Made by a program: the position numbers and the translations under genes. A model generated the notes under the pieces. The model searched no databases and was not told the DNA's origin. It saw only the letters and a program-made list of their open reading frames with translations. A DNA stretch of 64,000 nucleotides from Dichetophora obliterata (lineage: Eukaryota; Arthropoda; Insecta; Diptera; Sciomyzidae). This document shows, one piece after another, positions 1 to 10,750 of this stretch. The DNA lies in assembly GCA_963920525.1 (NCBI GenBank), contig OY986439.1, positions 3,989,001-4,053,000 of the forward strand, read 5' to 3'. Every line of letters starts with the position of its first letter. Position 1 is the stretch's first letter.

Positions 1-2619
1 TGGTCACAGCATTACTGACGGAAATAAAAAACTTACAAAATTGACAAAAATCGGCAAAAGCGTCGAAAATCAATTTTTACTATAATTAATATCTCAAACG
101 TTTAAAAAGATAAATAATTGGAATGAAAAATTAGATGAACTAAAACTTTCTACAGTTTTCTGAAGGTTTCACTTCTACCGTGCGTGGCGGCAACACACAT
201 ACTTTTTTCCGATGGCCATGTTTATTTTTATCCAACCTCCAGTAAATATACTAAAGTTTTTAGAAAAACATTTCATATAGTTTTGAACTCAAAACTAAAA
301 AAAACGATTATGTACATGTTAAGTTGTTCCAATCATGAGGCTCTCCCCTACGTAAGAGAAAACAAAAAGGGGTCCACAAGGGGTTCGTAACGCAAGTTGT
401 AAGAAAATTTAAAAATTTTATGCAATTAAAATTGTTTTCCAACGCAATTTGAACTTGAAAAACCACAATATGTTTCAGACTTCAAATGTTCTCAGTCAGA
501 ACAATTGAGATTCTTATTTACAGAACGATGACTCGTACGATGTTTCAATTTAAGACCATTCTCTTTTCCTATGGCAATTCATTGAATACAAACTTAGAAT
601 ATAAATAACAAATGTTGTTAGGGAAGATATTAAATTGTGTGATCGGCCAGTTTTTACCACTGGGTAGCGTAATCGTTGAGACCAAACTCAAGCTCGTGTT
701 GCCAAATTTATATAACAAGCTCCGTCTATTTGATTCAAGACACAGTTAAACGGGACAGACAAGCACAAGGAGCAGCCTTTTGAATCGCATCACAAGCTGG
801 CTTCCTCTGCGTGTACGTAAAGAACGAAAATAACCTGTGGCTAATAAGGCGTTAAACATACAAATTTCCGTACGTGTTGAAAGCGGTCTTGCAGGGCTTC
901 CATGTGGCTCATAGTAGCAGCAGAGACAGCACAAAATTAGCAGATATACATTCGACTTGCGGAAAAAAAAGATTGTATATCCTCAACTAATGTATCATTC
1001 GGTACATTATCCAGCCATTAATAAATTGCGCGCTATGTTCTCACACAAAGATTTCCGTAAATGGAGACATATTAAAAAAACACCTCAATTCTTGCCAGCT
1101 GCCAGTCTACCAAATATAGCAATATTGACCGCTAAGCACATTTAAACTTTCCCGTCTTCGCATTTGAAGTCCTAGTTCTCACAACCTTACCCAAAAATTT
1201 AATGCAACTCTGCACCACTTTATATTGGCAACATGTGCGACGACGCGTTGCTATCACTTAAACAGCCATCCAAGCCCACTCCTCGCAATCGGACAGCAAA
1301 AGTTGCAGAAGTAATAAGTAGTATATCGTATATATATATATATGGGAACTAAGTAATCAGCCTAGCAAGTGTCGATGCTTGGCCAATACCACAGCACAGA
1401 TGAAAAAATCTAGCCACCTTGCGTGCGATCTGTACGATCAGTTGATATGTTTTTTGTTTTTATCTCAGTTTTTTCTCAAACATACATCGACATGTAGTTA
1501 CTTGTAATAATTTTATTATAAGTTGCCATAACCACTTGGGCTACACCGCTTGTGGTAGCAATACGCTGTGGCCTAATGCCAAGAGACAAACTCCATTCGA
1601 AACCACTCCGCAATCCAAGTCAATCCAAGCCAAGCCAGCCAGCTAAAGATCACTTAATACGAATATTACAAAAAATACAACACACATAAAAAAACGGCAA
1701 CTACAACAAAAACAACTTGTACACTTACTACGTATTGCAAATTATGGCCTGAATAGATTTGTGTGCGCCGGCGCCGTATGATTACCCAACATGGCGCACA
1801 AGTATGTCGCTCGATCGGATTGCTTGCGATCGTTGCTAAATTAAATCGCTTTACTAGCAGCTTAAACTGGTTGCAGCTGAATCCCACTTGATTTTATTTC
1901 TTGATCGATGTTTATTAGTTTGTTGTTTTGTTTTTTTTTTATGAGTTTAAAACTATCAACTTCTTTTTCCAAATTGCTTTTATTGACGATTTGTATTTTT
2001 TTCTTTTCAATTTAACTTTCGATGTTTTTTATTGCTATTTTTAACAGTTTGAAGTCGCATGACATGTGATGTTTTGTATATTTAATGTTTCTTGCTTTGG
2101 GAGTTTTTGGTCAAACCGTTTTTAATGTATTTACGGAGAAACATTAGGCAAGTCTTAATGGAATTGATGCTAGTTTAATTGAAATGTACTGGTAAGTCCT
2201 TGAAAAGTATGTCAGCCAAAAGTAAGTCATAAGTCATAACCACCCACACATTTAAAATTTATCTTTAAATTTGCTAGATGAGTTATTTTTATAAGAAGTA
2301 ATAACTATACAAAATATGATTGGAATTTACCATCGGTCGGGGCATCGCACTTCTATAAAAATTCAAACTCTTTAACCCAGATATGCCCATGTCTTTTTAA
2401 AAGTACTTTTTATTATTTATTTGTTTAATTCAGTCTACTGATATAAGATCTCTCAGACTATTTCATAATTACAAAAGATATATCCACCAATAAGAGATAT
2501 CTTATATTATTATAATACAAAAACAGCGAAAATTAGTTTAACATTTCAAAAAAATTATTTTTAAATACAATGAAATTATCACTAAAATCAAAAGTATAAG
2601 CAATTAAGTTACAATAAAC
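1..2619. other. non-coding DNA, nothing recognised
   Basis: AT-rich sequence with only short chance reading frames (under 75 codons). A more GC-balanced, unique-looking stretch lies at about 1220-1900, and a short TA run sits at 1329-1345. I see no coding exon, RNA gene or repeat structure that I can name. Confidence 0.5.
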
Positions 2620-3600
2620 TAACGGCCGCATTCATTACATTTGTTATGCACTCGTTAAAAACTGTTTTAGTTAGAACACAAACTATCCCTTAAAATGCTG
2701 TTTATGCATAAACGTATTTTAAGAGCATTTTAAGCAATATGGGAATTTTTTAAAAACAGTAAGCAACACTTCATCAGCTGACAGCTTAACGAAAGAACTT
2801 GACGAAAAACAGACTTTTTGTCGCCAGAAAGTGCCCTGTTACGGTGGCGGTCATAGGTTCATCATGGTCATGAATTGTTGTTGTTTCAATGTATATTAAC
2901 AATTTGAGAGCAAGAGAAAGAGAGTAAATTTTCACCAACACGGTCACCAAATGATTTGACAAAAATATGAAATCATGGGATCAAACCAGTGTTGCATTGT
3001 GAACTTATTCACAATATTTGTGTTTAGGCTCGAAAATAGTACACTTTTAGTATAAAATGTATGAAAGCAGTAATGAAACCTGCTTAATAGCAACACTCGT
3101 CGGTTGTAAAAATACTAAAAGTAGCAAAAAGTGTACTGGTGCTTAGGCATCATATGACCACCAGCATAGCATGCTTTCGTCACACAGCTCATCAAACGAA
3201 AAAAGAGAGTAAAAAGTGTCATGACCAGGGATCATATGACGACCACCGTAACAACACCCATAGCTGATTTTGACAAGTTATGTTAGGCATTAAAAAAGCA
3301 AAAAAAGGTGAATTGAAAAGTAAACAAAAATATAAAAGCAATGGACATGTTCAATATTTTGATTATCTGCACTTTAGTGGAAGAAGAGGATCCTTTTCCA
3401 AAGCGCCGAAAAATGTATAGAGCAAGGATCAACCCCTTTGAACAAAACAACGACGAGGAACGAGTAGGAACGACGTTCAGAATGATTTTAAGGATCGTTA
3501 AAATACTCTTAGAACGTTGATGATAATATACGTTTATGCATAACAAAATATTTTTCACTGTATAACTATCGCTAAAACAGGTTTATGAATACGGGGGTAA
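2620..3600. mobile_element. ~1 kb non-autonomous DNA transposon with long imperfect terminal inverted repeats
   Basis: The left end (2620-2760) and the reverse complement of the right end (3470-3600) match in order. They share a CCG(C/T)ATTCAT-like terminus, then AAACTGTTTTAG / AACCTGTTTTAG, then TATGCATAAACGTAT, then AAGAG(C/T)ATTTTAA. This gives roughly 130-150 bp of imperfect inverted repeat. No transposase is visible inside; the 91-codon minus-strand frame at 3283-3558 looks fortuitous. The centre is occupied by a second inverted-repeat element. I found no convincing target-site duplication, so the superfamily is open. Confidence 0.55.
2837..3253. mobile_element. 417-bp inverted-repeat (MITE-like) element nested in the 2620-3600 element
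   Basis: It starts TGTTACGGTGG and ends CCACCGTAACA. The two arms continue to match inward (GTCATA, then TGGTCATGA, then a GAGAGTAAA / TTTACTCTC pair). A further internal inverted pair is built on AGTACACTTTTAGTAT (about 3037) and ATACTAAAAGT plus AAAAGTGTACT (about 3110-3138). The whole element is therefore an imperfect palindrome. No coding capacity. Confidence 0.6.
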
Positions 3601-3604
3601 ACAT

Positions 3605-3965
3605 CTAGATATTGGCTCCTTCTTGCCGTTATTAGTTCTATGAAATGGAATGCAGAACAAAGAACTCTCCCTCAATGTTCGAATCGGAGCATAGAACGGA
3701 ATGCACTATAGTAATTCCAAAAAATCTATGCTACTATCTAAAATGCGTTTGATAAATAAAACGCTCTGTGGTTGCCTTCTTTGTGACAATTTTTGTAAGC
3801 CTAACAATTTGCAGAGCGCATCATAAAATGGCATATTCTCAAAAGAAAATCTATGGCGTATAGCGAATCTAGTGAACCTTTTTTGAATGCGTTCAATACG
3901 ACTGATCTCATATTCATAACACGGGTCCCACGCAATACTCGAGTATTAAAGTTGAGATCTTACTT
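3605..3965 (-). pseudogene. 3' fragment of a non-LTR retrotransposon (C-terminal end of reverse transcriptase ORF)
   Basis: Read on the minus strand from about 3965 to 3605, the frames give LEYCVGPV, then RIERIQKRFTRFAIRHR, then LLGLQKLSQRR, then FHRTNNGKKEPISRC. The same series of blocks occurs at the C-terminus of the larger elements at 8945-10990 and 53793-55830 (for example ERIQKRFSRY and HRTNYGRNDPI), so this is the post-RT tail of a related CR1/Jockey-like ORF. Frames are broken by stops and small indels. It directly abuts the right end of the 2620-3600 element. No RT core is present; it is a dead 5'-truncated or fragmented copy. Confidence 0.7.
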
Positions 3966-4279
3966 AACTAACATAAATTGTTTTTGCCGTAAAAGGAGTT
4001 AGTTAGAGTGCTCTTGGGTGAGCCACTCTTGTATGGGGAAAAAATTATTTAGTTTTTAGTTCTAATAGCGATAGAAACTTGCCAAATGGTTACATGAACT
4101 GAAACATAAACTTTCATAGCATTTTAAAATGGTCTTCTGCCTCTAGATTGACCTTGAACTTTTTGAAAATGTAAAAAAAATAGGTTTTTTGAAAACTTAA
4201 TACTCTTTTTCTGTGTATCCCTTTTAACAATATAAATAAAGAAACACCATATTTGTAAATTGTATTTGTTTAATTTTTA

Positions 4280-5345
4280 TAATATTAAGAAAAATTATAT
4301 ATATATATTGCAAGTAAAAGGGATTTCAATTAACACAAAAATCTTGTTTACTATCAAATTTAGGCATAAGTTTGCGAGACTTAATTTGCGGTTTTATAAA
4401 GCCTTCTCGTGCTGGTTTTGTGGCCAAGGTTGCTGCTGCTTCAGTTACTGTCTAAATTGCCCTCTCGACTGCCTACGTGTGACAAGGTAATCGCAAAAAA
4501 GTTAATTGTTTATCTTCTCCTTGAGCTAGGAAGGGCTCAAGCTCTGCTTTTGACTCACATTTTAATATTGGAGATTCAATAACTTCAGTTTGCCAATTAA
4601 TAAGGACGAAAAATACTTTTGCTTCCATATAAATGTTTGGAACCTGGAAGAGTGTTGGTTTTATTGATTTGTTGACCACCTTCATTTTAGAATACGGCGT
4701 AGAGCTAGTTCCCTAATATGCTTAGATAAATCTGACAGCATTGATAGCAGGAGATTTTCAGGTTGGCCAAAGTAAGCATTGCGTTTTATCACTGGGTCAC
4801 TTATCTCTTTCTGATCTGTTGATAAGCAACGGGTGCTGGAAACCAATTCCTATAAATTTCTTTATCCATCCTTGGAAGTTGGGTGGTTTCACACTGGCGC
4901 ATATACTTTGACAACTTCAGTTGCTAAAGTGACGAGTTGATCAGAAGGAACAGATGATGCTACGTAAAGACGGAGAACTCGATTTGCTCATGATAGCCAC
5001 CTATCGTGAGACATTTTACCAGGCGATTTGTTAGCTAAGTATTTAGGCAATCTCTAGACGTAACAGCTGTTGATATGTTGTACAAATAAAGCTGGTCAGA
5101 ACTGAGATCTTTTGTATCAATAACTGTCATTTCGCCAGAAATAATTTGAAACTTTACTATAGCCATTTTTTCATAATCTTCTAACGCTTTTCCGATGATA
5201 CCTTAAAAGTTTATAAAGTTTATTCACTCGTAATCAAATCAAAAATTTATTACCTGTCAATGTCTGTGGGCCAGAAGTTTTACCGTTAATATAAGAGAAC
5301 ATGTGGCGAAATGGCAATTCATTCATATGGAGTAAGCAAATGATC
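4280..5345 (-). pseudogene. C-terminal part of the 'PCHTQAVER' transposon protein, with one intron
   Basis: Minus-strand blocks in order: LHMNELPFRHMF then INGKTSGPQTLT (about 5340-5254); an intron; GIIGKALEDYEKMAIVKF then DLSSDQLYLYNIS (about 5201-5065); weaker matches through 4950-4700; and a 70-codon frame (4685-4473) ending LTFLRLPCHT. In shifted frames it continues QAVERAI, then TEAAATLATKPARKAL to about 4330. The order and motifs agree with the C-terminal half of the arthropod family I recall. At least four frame changes and several stops show that it is dead. Role in transposition is inferred only from the repetitive nature of the family. Confidence 0.6.
5202..5253 (-). other. 52-nt intron with GT...AG ends in the transposon pseudogene
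   Basis: On the minus strand the upstream exon ends ...TTGACAG and the sequence continues GTAATAAAT...ACTTTTAAG before GTATCATC. Removing these 52 nt joins LT to G-I-I-G-K in frame, whereas the unspliced frame meets a stop. Fly introns are often 50-70 nt, so length and borders are ordinary. Confidence 0.55.
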
Positions 5346-5384
5346 CACTGTAATGGTTTGGTTAAAGTTTTTGCATAAGCCTGA

Positions 5385-5813
5385 CTACACCAGAAACTCT
5401 ACCGACATAAACATTAGCACCAACGCATGCGATATCCAAAATATTATCCATTGAAATATTTTATTTTTTGAAGAAATCCATAATTTCATTTTGTATAAAT
5501 TTTGCTGTTCCAGCTGACACTTATCGTCTTTAGACACTTTATCGTCTTTTAAAATACTTATACGCACCTTGTTTCTTTCTCTACTTAGTTTATTTTTAAA
5601 GCGACGCTTTTTGCGCCTTGTTTTGTGTTTTGCTTGAGTGAAATCTGGAAAACCACACTTTTTTCCAAACACCTTATTCTTAGAATTGTTGTTGCTTTTT
5701 GTGTCGATTGTAACAAGCGAATATAAAATTAATAAAAATATTTCTTTGTTAGCAATGAGAATCGAACTCGTACCCTTTTGATTGACAGTCCTATACACTG
5801 CCAACTGATCCAA
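5385..5813 (-). other. 142-codon open frame, unrecognised
   Basis: The frame starts inside a tRNA-like module (its first ~20 codons are that module) and continues into a lysine/arginine-rich stretch (KHKTRRKKRRFKNK) and a hydrophobic C-terminus. The position, between the two halves of the decayed minus-strand transposon gene, allows it to be an unrecognised middle piece, but I see no family motif. A chance frame is equally likely. Confidence 0.2.
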
Positions 5814-5815
5814 AA
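5751..5815 (-). repeat. tRNA-like module (A and B boxes)
   Basis: Minus strand: an A-box-like GGATCAGTTGGCAGTG (5811-5796) is followed about 27 nt later by a B-box-like GAGTTCGATTC (5769-5758), the spacing of a tRNA. A T5 run follows within about 30 nt. The acceptor stem does not pair convincingly, so this is a tRNA-derived repeat (SINE head or tRNA relic) rather than a working tRNA gene. Confidence 0.55.
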
Positions 5816-6009
5816 CCCTTCGTTGACTATGAGAATTTATTTAATATTAAGTATAGTCTGTTTCTGAACTAACTTCAAGAACTGCTGGAACTTAATTTTA
5901 GGAATTGACATAAGTTATTCGGTAAAGTAATAAACAGTTTTCGTCATTGCTAACGAAGATTGGTGATGGTAAAAAACTTAAGCAAAACGGGTTATATTTA
6001 ATAGAGTGT

Positions 6010-6770
6010 CGATTTTTTACGAAGGAAACTGCCAGCCGCCTGTGTCCAAATGGAATAAGATTATTTTTTTAGCAATGCTTCTGTAGATTTCTTTAATAAT
6101 TCTATCTTACGCGCTTAATCTTAACAAAATTTCCTCTACAATAGATAACATTAGTGGATGTAAAAATAATGAACAATTACAAGCATTTAAACAAAAATTG
6201 TTTTTGTCATCAATAAACATTATCTTATAACAACAAATATTAATTTTAGCGATGGTTTGGCAAATGGGGCTATTGATGAACTAGTGCACATTACAATTGA
6301 CCAGAATGACCAGGTAAAAAAATTTGGCTGGAATTCGATGAGTTTAAAATTGGTCAGAAAACAAGAATGAAAGCTTCTGCTGACGCTCAATCGATTCAAG
6401 TTGGAAGAAGAACTGTACCAATATTACGAAAAAACAGTAGCATACCTCTTAATAAAAATAAAACAATCACAGTTACAAGAAATCATTTTCCATTAATTCC
6501 TGCAATGGCTGTAACTATTCATAAGTTACAGGGTGGATCATTCTCAGATTGTTTACGAATATGACAAAAAGCATTCCTTGCAATTACTCTCGTCGCTTTG
6601 TCTCGTGTTACTAGTATTGACGGACTTTTTATCACAACTTCTGATGACAACCCTCAACAATTTATATTACATCATGGAAGGCGAAATGATTTTTCTAATG
6701 TGGATTTAATTCGAGAATGTTAAAGAATATCTCTTAACAATGAGAAACTAAATATATTACTATAAAAAAT
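6010..6770 (+). pseudogene. Pif1-like helicase, C-terminal part, of the Helentron
   Basis: Blocks in order: RLCPNGIRLFFSNASVD (about 6030-6090), TTNINFSDGLANGAIDELVH (about 6230-6290), a 65-codon frame at 6367-6564 with TRNHFPLIPAM and TIHKLQGGSF, then VALSRVTSIDGLFI (about 6588-6630). The H-K-x-Q-G and V-A-L-S-R-V elements are the conserved late helicase motifs; the usual S of HKSQG is L here. A TGA after CLRI (about 6563) and other stops interrupt the frame. In an intact element this protein would unwind DNA during rolling-circle transposition. Confidence 0.7.
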
Positions 6771-6789
6771 TTGATAGAGAGCAAACAGT

Positions 6790-7490
6790 TCTTTTCTGTA
6801 ATGACTTTAAATTGTCAGAGTTACATGCGCATTCTCAAGATCTTACAGATTCTATAACTCAAATCTGTGACATTATATTGCTATTAGAAACAAAAATGCA
6901 AAATGATGAAAGTATCGATATCACTAATTTCGCTTGTATATCTCAATTTCAGAGAAATAGTTGTTGTTCTGAAGGAGTTGCAATTTATCGTAATTATAAT
7001 AAAGATAAGTACAATACAATCACTGGGAATATGTCAATATATTTAAACAGACCTCAGCTACTAAACTTTTCCGCTGATATTTCAAAAAGCATGTTCTGCA
7101 GAAATTATAGGTCCTAATGGACAACATATTTGGATGATTTCGATTTACATTTCACCTCAGAATACGACCGAAAAAAACAAAATCGATAACATAATAAAAT
7201 TTATCCACAGATCTTTTTTATGCTACACAGAGCAGGTTCCATTGAACTGGGTGAAAATTATTACAAAATGCCAATTGTTTTTGGTGGAGATTTTAATTGC
7301 GATTTTAGACATGAATCCTCAAAGGCACTTAAACAATTCCTTTTTGATTAATTTAATTTACAAATAATAAGCGATCCACATATTTGTACACCACGATTAG
7401 GAACAACTATTGATGCAGTATTTTCTATATATATTGCCGACATTACATCCATAACATACGTTTGCTAATTCAGTTATCATAAACCCCTAA
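6790..7490 (+). pseudogene. Endonuclease (EEP/AP-endonuclease-like) domain of the Helentron
   Basis: Pieces in three frames: a 101-codon frame (6812-7117) with LHAHSQDLTDS and ILLLETKMQNDESID; then MISIYISPQNTTEK (from 7134); then GGDFNCDF (about 7288-7311), GTTIDAVF (about 7400-7423) and SYHKPL (about 7470-7488). GDFN, the D of TIDAVF and the SxH pair are the signature positions of EEP nucleases. The expected LLLSET-type block reads LLLET here, with the S lost. The domain directly follows the helicase with no room for a separate promoter, which supports one fused protein in the ancestor. At least three frame changes make it non-functional. Confidence 0.65.
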
Positions 7491-7703
7491 GTTTCATTGA
7501 TAAAACTCAATAATAATAATTGAAAACATTTACAAAAATAATTCAAAATGGACGTTATATGCAATAAAATAAAATAATAATGATTTGTAATAAAATCTAC
7601 TGGTGGGATTATAACTTGTGTTTTTTAATTAATTTTATGTTATTTAAAATTTTTGAATTTAAAAATTATTTTATTATAAAAAAGTAATAATTTAACAAAT
7701 CTA

Positions 7704-8440
7704 TGAAGCAGGGAAAAAGCTTCGCTTCTCTCGTGTTTCCAACGACGCATCTATTTTTTTTCTATAACAGAAATTTTTGGTTCTTGTAAAAAACTGAGTC
7801 AATAGCGGCGGCTGCTCTATCTGAAGCACCTGCGATCGATAGGTTTGGGAAAGACCCAAAGAGTTCATTGAAACTTTAGAATGTAGCGTTTGTTTCTTTG
7901 TTTCAACTGGTTCAAAAGATGGGTTAATGTCAGATGTATCAGAATAATTTGATAAAGAAGTGCAATTAAGTGAATTGGCCGTTACTGAGACATTGGTGCT
8001 AATTTCAGTACGTCGACTTGTTGGCGATTCCTGTTTAAGCTTTCTATTAATTCTTTTTTGATTTAATTTCGTTGTAGCCACATCTATGTTTTTTAATATC
8101 ATTGTTCAGTCAGTCCTTTGATATGAGAGAAAACTTTGCTCCTGAAGAGGCACCTTTCTTTCTTAATGGCAAGAACATTTTTTAAAATCTAAACACTTAC
8201 AAGACGAAATATCAAATACGGCTTTGCTCAATGTGAGAAAATGTTTTAACTTCATATTCGGTCTTTTGGGAAAAGATTTCAACAAATTTTTAAATTTCAA
8301 GTGATACGGTTTAAGAACTTATTGCATTCAAATGTGTGAGACTGTCTGTAATGATGCCTTTTTTCAAAAATTTTTAGATTTCAGTAATACAATATCAGCT
8401 ACTTCTTGAAAAGTTGGTTCCTTTTTTATATTTTGTTACT
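7704..8440 (-). pseudogene. N-terminal part of the 'PCHTQAVER' transposon protein
   Basis: Minus-strand frames give TFQEVADIVL (about 8430), LLKSFPKRPNMKLKHFLTLS (about 8290), FDISSCKCLDFKKCSC (about 8215-8170), ERKVPLQEQSFLSYQRTD (about 8160-8110) and then the 133-codon frame 8102-7704 starting MILKNIDVATTKLNQK and running into a serine/threonine-rich tail. The C-K-C...C-x-C block followed by KVP...FL..QRT is what I recall from this arthropod repeat family. Stops separate the blocks. The 133-codon frame is the longest surviving piece. Confidence 0.5.
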
Positions 8441-8480
8441 TTTCAACTGATACCGTGTCTACTCGTAACATTTAATAACA

Positions 8481-8944
8481 TCTTAATAGGTTTGCAACAC
8501 ATTTTCCTTTATATCACATGTATCACCAAATATTGGACATCTCCAAGCTTTTTGAGTACGATCCATTGCAAACGTTAATATAAACACAAAATTTTTACAA
8601 ATTACGAAATTAGCACGCGTTCTTGCACTTTTATAATGTTTATTGTTTGAAGCTCTTGCACTATTTAAAATCATATCATTTTTTTCTTTCTTGAAATAAT
8701 TTTCCATTTTCGAAGCAAAGAAGCAAACTAAAATTATTTGAATACTAGATTTGATTAGAATATTTTTGTAAACTAAGTGGATTTTTGTCAAAATCTTGTA
8801 TAAGCGTTATTTTATGGAACTTTTTAGATAGTTTTAAAAATTTTTAGCACAAATATTTATATCTAATATGGGTTTTATATAATCTAACAGGGTTACTGGA
8901 TTATTTAAATCATTGTTTTTATATTATAATTTAATGCGGTTATT
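8481..8944. other. AT-rich non-coding DNA, nothing recognised
   Basis: Contains a 102-codon minus-strand frame (8483-8791) with no recognisable motif. No repeat structure seen. Confidence 0.4.
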
Positions 8945-8946
8945 TT

Positions 8947-8981
<35 letters not shown>

Positions 8982-8984
8982 TTC
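8945..8984. repeat. (ATTT)n tetranucleotide tail of the non-LTR element
   Basis: About nine perfect ATTT units sit at the 3' terminus of the minus-strand element. The second element of the same general type (53793-55830) also ends in ATTT units, so this is its template-derived tail and not an unrelated microsatellite. Confidence 0.75.
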
Positions 8985-9064
8985 ATCAAACAGAGCATAA
9001 TTCTCTTACTGACTACTTAAAAAGCTAAACTTATCCAGTTTTCTTATAGACTAATTTATAGTAT

Positions 9065-10187
9065 TTACGATAATTCACTAGAGTTATTACCCATACTATT
9101 AAGATACATGAGCAAATTGTTTTTGAAAGCACTCCTACTTAAGTCTGGATTAAAGTCTATATTTCGGCTCACAGAGTTTGCCAGTCTTAAGCAACGAGTG
9201 ATTGGTTCATTTCAAATTAGCTCTATGAAAGGGCTCATTAAATAGAATTTGAGACCTAAGGCCACGTGAAGGTACGTGAGAAGGTATTTGAAAAAGTTGA
9301 GAAGAACAATTAATATTAAAGCATATTAAATCTCTTACAAACATGATAGCAAAATATTTCCGACGAATTTCTAAAGATTGAATACCAAGAAGAGGCCTTC
9401 TCACATAATAAGAGGGCATTTCAATATTCCAACCTAAGCGACTTTTTGCAAATCTCGTGAATCGTTTCTGAATTCTTTCGATTTTGTTTGAGGCACATGA
9501 GTAAAAGGGGTCCCATGTATTATGCAGCAATATTCTAATATAGATCGGACAAAGGCAAAAAATAAAAATTTTAAAGAAAAAGGATCTGAAAGGTCTTTGG
9601 AGTTCCTGATTATGAAACCCATTGGCTTTAGCTACAATGTAGTCTATGTGCCTTGAAAATCTAGGTTTCCTGTCTAGTATAACTCCTAGATCTTTCTTCT
9701 CAGTAATTCTTGATAACGTCATATTTCCAAGCCCATATTCATAAAAGAGAGGTGAAGAGATACGACATAATGTCACACTTTGGCATTTTGATATGTTAAG
9801 CGGCAATAAATTGTCGCTGCACCATGTAGATAACTGTAACAAATTTCCCTCCATATTTTTACAATCATGAATGTCTTTTATGGCAGAAAAAATCTTTATG
9901 TCAACGGCATATATTAAACACTGAGAGAAAGATATTATTTTAGGAATGTCGTTTACGAATAAGAGGAACAATAAAGGTCCCAGGTGACTACCCTGCGGAA
10001 CCCTAGAGGAAACAGCATTTGACAGAACATTATTTATTCGAACAAATTGTGTCCGACCTATAAGGTATAGTTCAAACCACTTTAGAATATTAGAGTGAAA
10101 TCCAATTAGTTCTAGTTTCTTAATAAGCAAGTTATGATTAACTCTGTCGAAAAAATTGCTAAGTTGACCTTCCAGGAAAAAAACCAT
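9065..10187 (-). pseudogene. Reverse transcriptase, palm to C-terminus, of the non-LTR element
   Basis: A 326-codon frame (10187-9207) carries FDRVNHNLLIKKL with the first catalytic Asp, VPQGSHLGPLLF, and the second catalytic box as YAVD in place of YADD, so one catalytic aspartate is lost. Residues 190-215 are read in the wrong frame: the family-like sequence GFIIRNSKDLSDP...RSILEYCCII lies in a neighbouring frame at about 9625-9530, after which the original frame resumes with ERIQKRFTRFAKSR, so two compensating indels occurred. A further frame change near 9210 cuts off the tail, which continues as NEPITRCLRLANSVSRNID to a stop at 9065. Confidence 0.75.
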
Positions 10188-10750
10188 GCTGAAGCGGTGA
10201 TATGAGTTCCTTCACCAAGAATATTAACCTATTGTAGACCAATTTCTCAAAAAGTTTGGGAATAGTAGATATTTTGCATATTGGGCGATAGCTTGAAACC
10301 TCGTTTTTTGAACCACATTTGTGAATTGATATAATAAAAGTAATTTTCCAATCAGTCAAAAATTCACCTTTTTTTAGTGATTGATGGAAAATAATCATTA
10401 AAAGTAAGGCTAACGCCTTTGAACAATGTTTTAAGAGAATCGGTGGGAAACCATCCTTCCCAGGCTGTTTATCAAGGTTCAATTGATTTAAGCCTTCCAA
10501 AACTTCTTTCAACCTGAGTTCGAAGTCACCAATATCAAGTGGATTGGCAGATGAGTCAGTTAGGTATCAGCGATGCTATCAGAAGAAATATACACTGATT
10601 GAAAAACTTCAGCAAAAAGATTGGAAATCGAGAGGGAATCAGACGTAGTTTTACCCATATACTGAATTGTATTAGGAATACCCGTAGATTGTTTTTTATT
10701 GTTTATAAAATGCCAAAAGCTCTTATTATTACTCTTAAGCTAACATTCAA
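10159..10750 (-). pseudogene. Reverse transcriptase fingers region and linker of the non-LTR element
   Basis: The 117-codon frame 10512-10159 contains LDKQPGKDGFPPILLKHC, SSYRPICKISTIPKLFE and QHGFFPGRST, the first conserved RT blocks. Upstream, read through stops, are SFWHFINNKK, TTSDSLSISNLFAEVFQS and related linker sequence to about 10750. The frame stops right after GRST. The next frame begins about 25 residues further on in family terms, so a stretch just before the FDRVNH block was deleted. Confidence 0.7.

Larger units (their letters stand above)
6000..7490 (+). mobile_element. Helentron/Helitron2-type rolling-circle transposon remnant (helicase C-terminus plus endonuclease)
   Basis: The plus strand encodes, in order, the last part of a Pif1-family helicase (about 6010-6770) and an endonuclease/exonuclease/phosphatase-type domain (about 6790-7490). 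A helicase followed by an AP-endonuclease-like domain is the known layout of Helentron (Helitron2) replicase proteins, unlike classic Helitrons, which lack the nuclease. The Rep/HUH nuclease and the N-terminal helicase motifs are not present here. The remnant lies in opposite orientation within the decayed transposon gene at 4280-8480. Element termini were not found. Confidence 0.7.
4280..8480 (-). mobile_element. Decayed transposon gene of unassigned superfamily, split by a Helentron
   Basis: Two blocks on the minus strand fit one protein in the right order: an N-terminal part at about 8440-7704 and a C-terminal part at about 5345-4280. Both resemble, from memory, a protein family that recurs in many copies in arthropod genomes and is recognised by a CKC...CxC cysteine block near the N-terminus and by PCHTQAVER near the C-terminus. 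The central part is not visible. The gap between the blocks contains the plus-strand Helentron remnant at 6000-7490, an unrecognised 142-codon frame (5385-5813) and a tRNA-like module. I cannot name the transposon superfamily. Confidence 0.6.

Noticed and set aside
8945..8984. Independent ATTT microsatellite
   Set aside because: Sits exactly at the 3' terminus of the non-LTR element, and the second element has the same tail, so it is part of the element.
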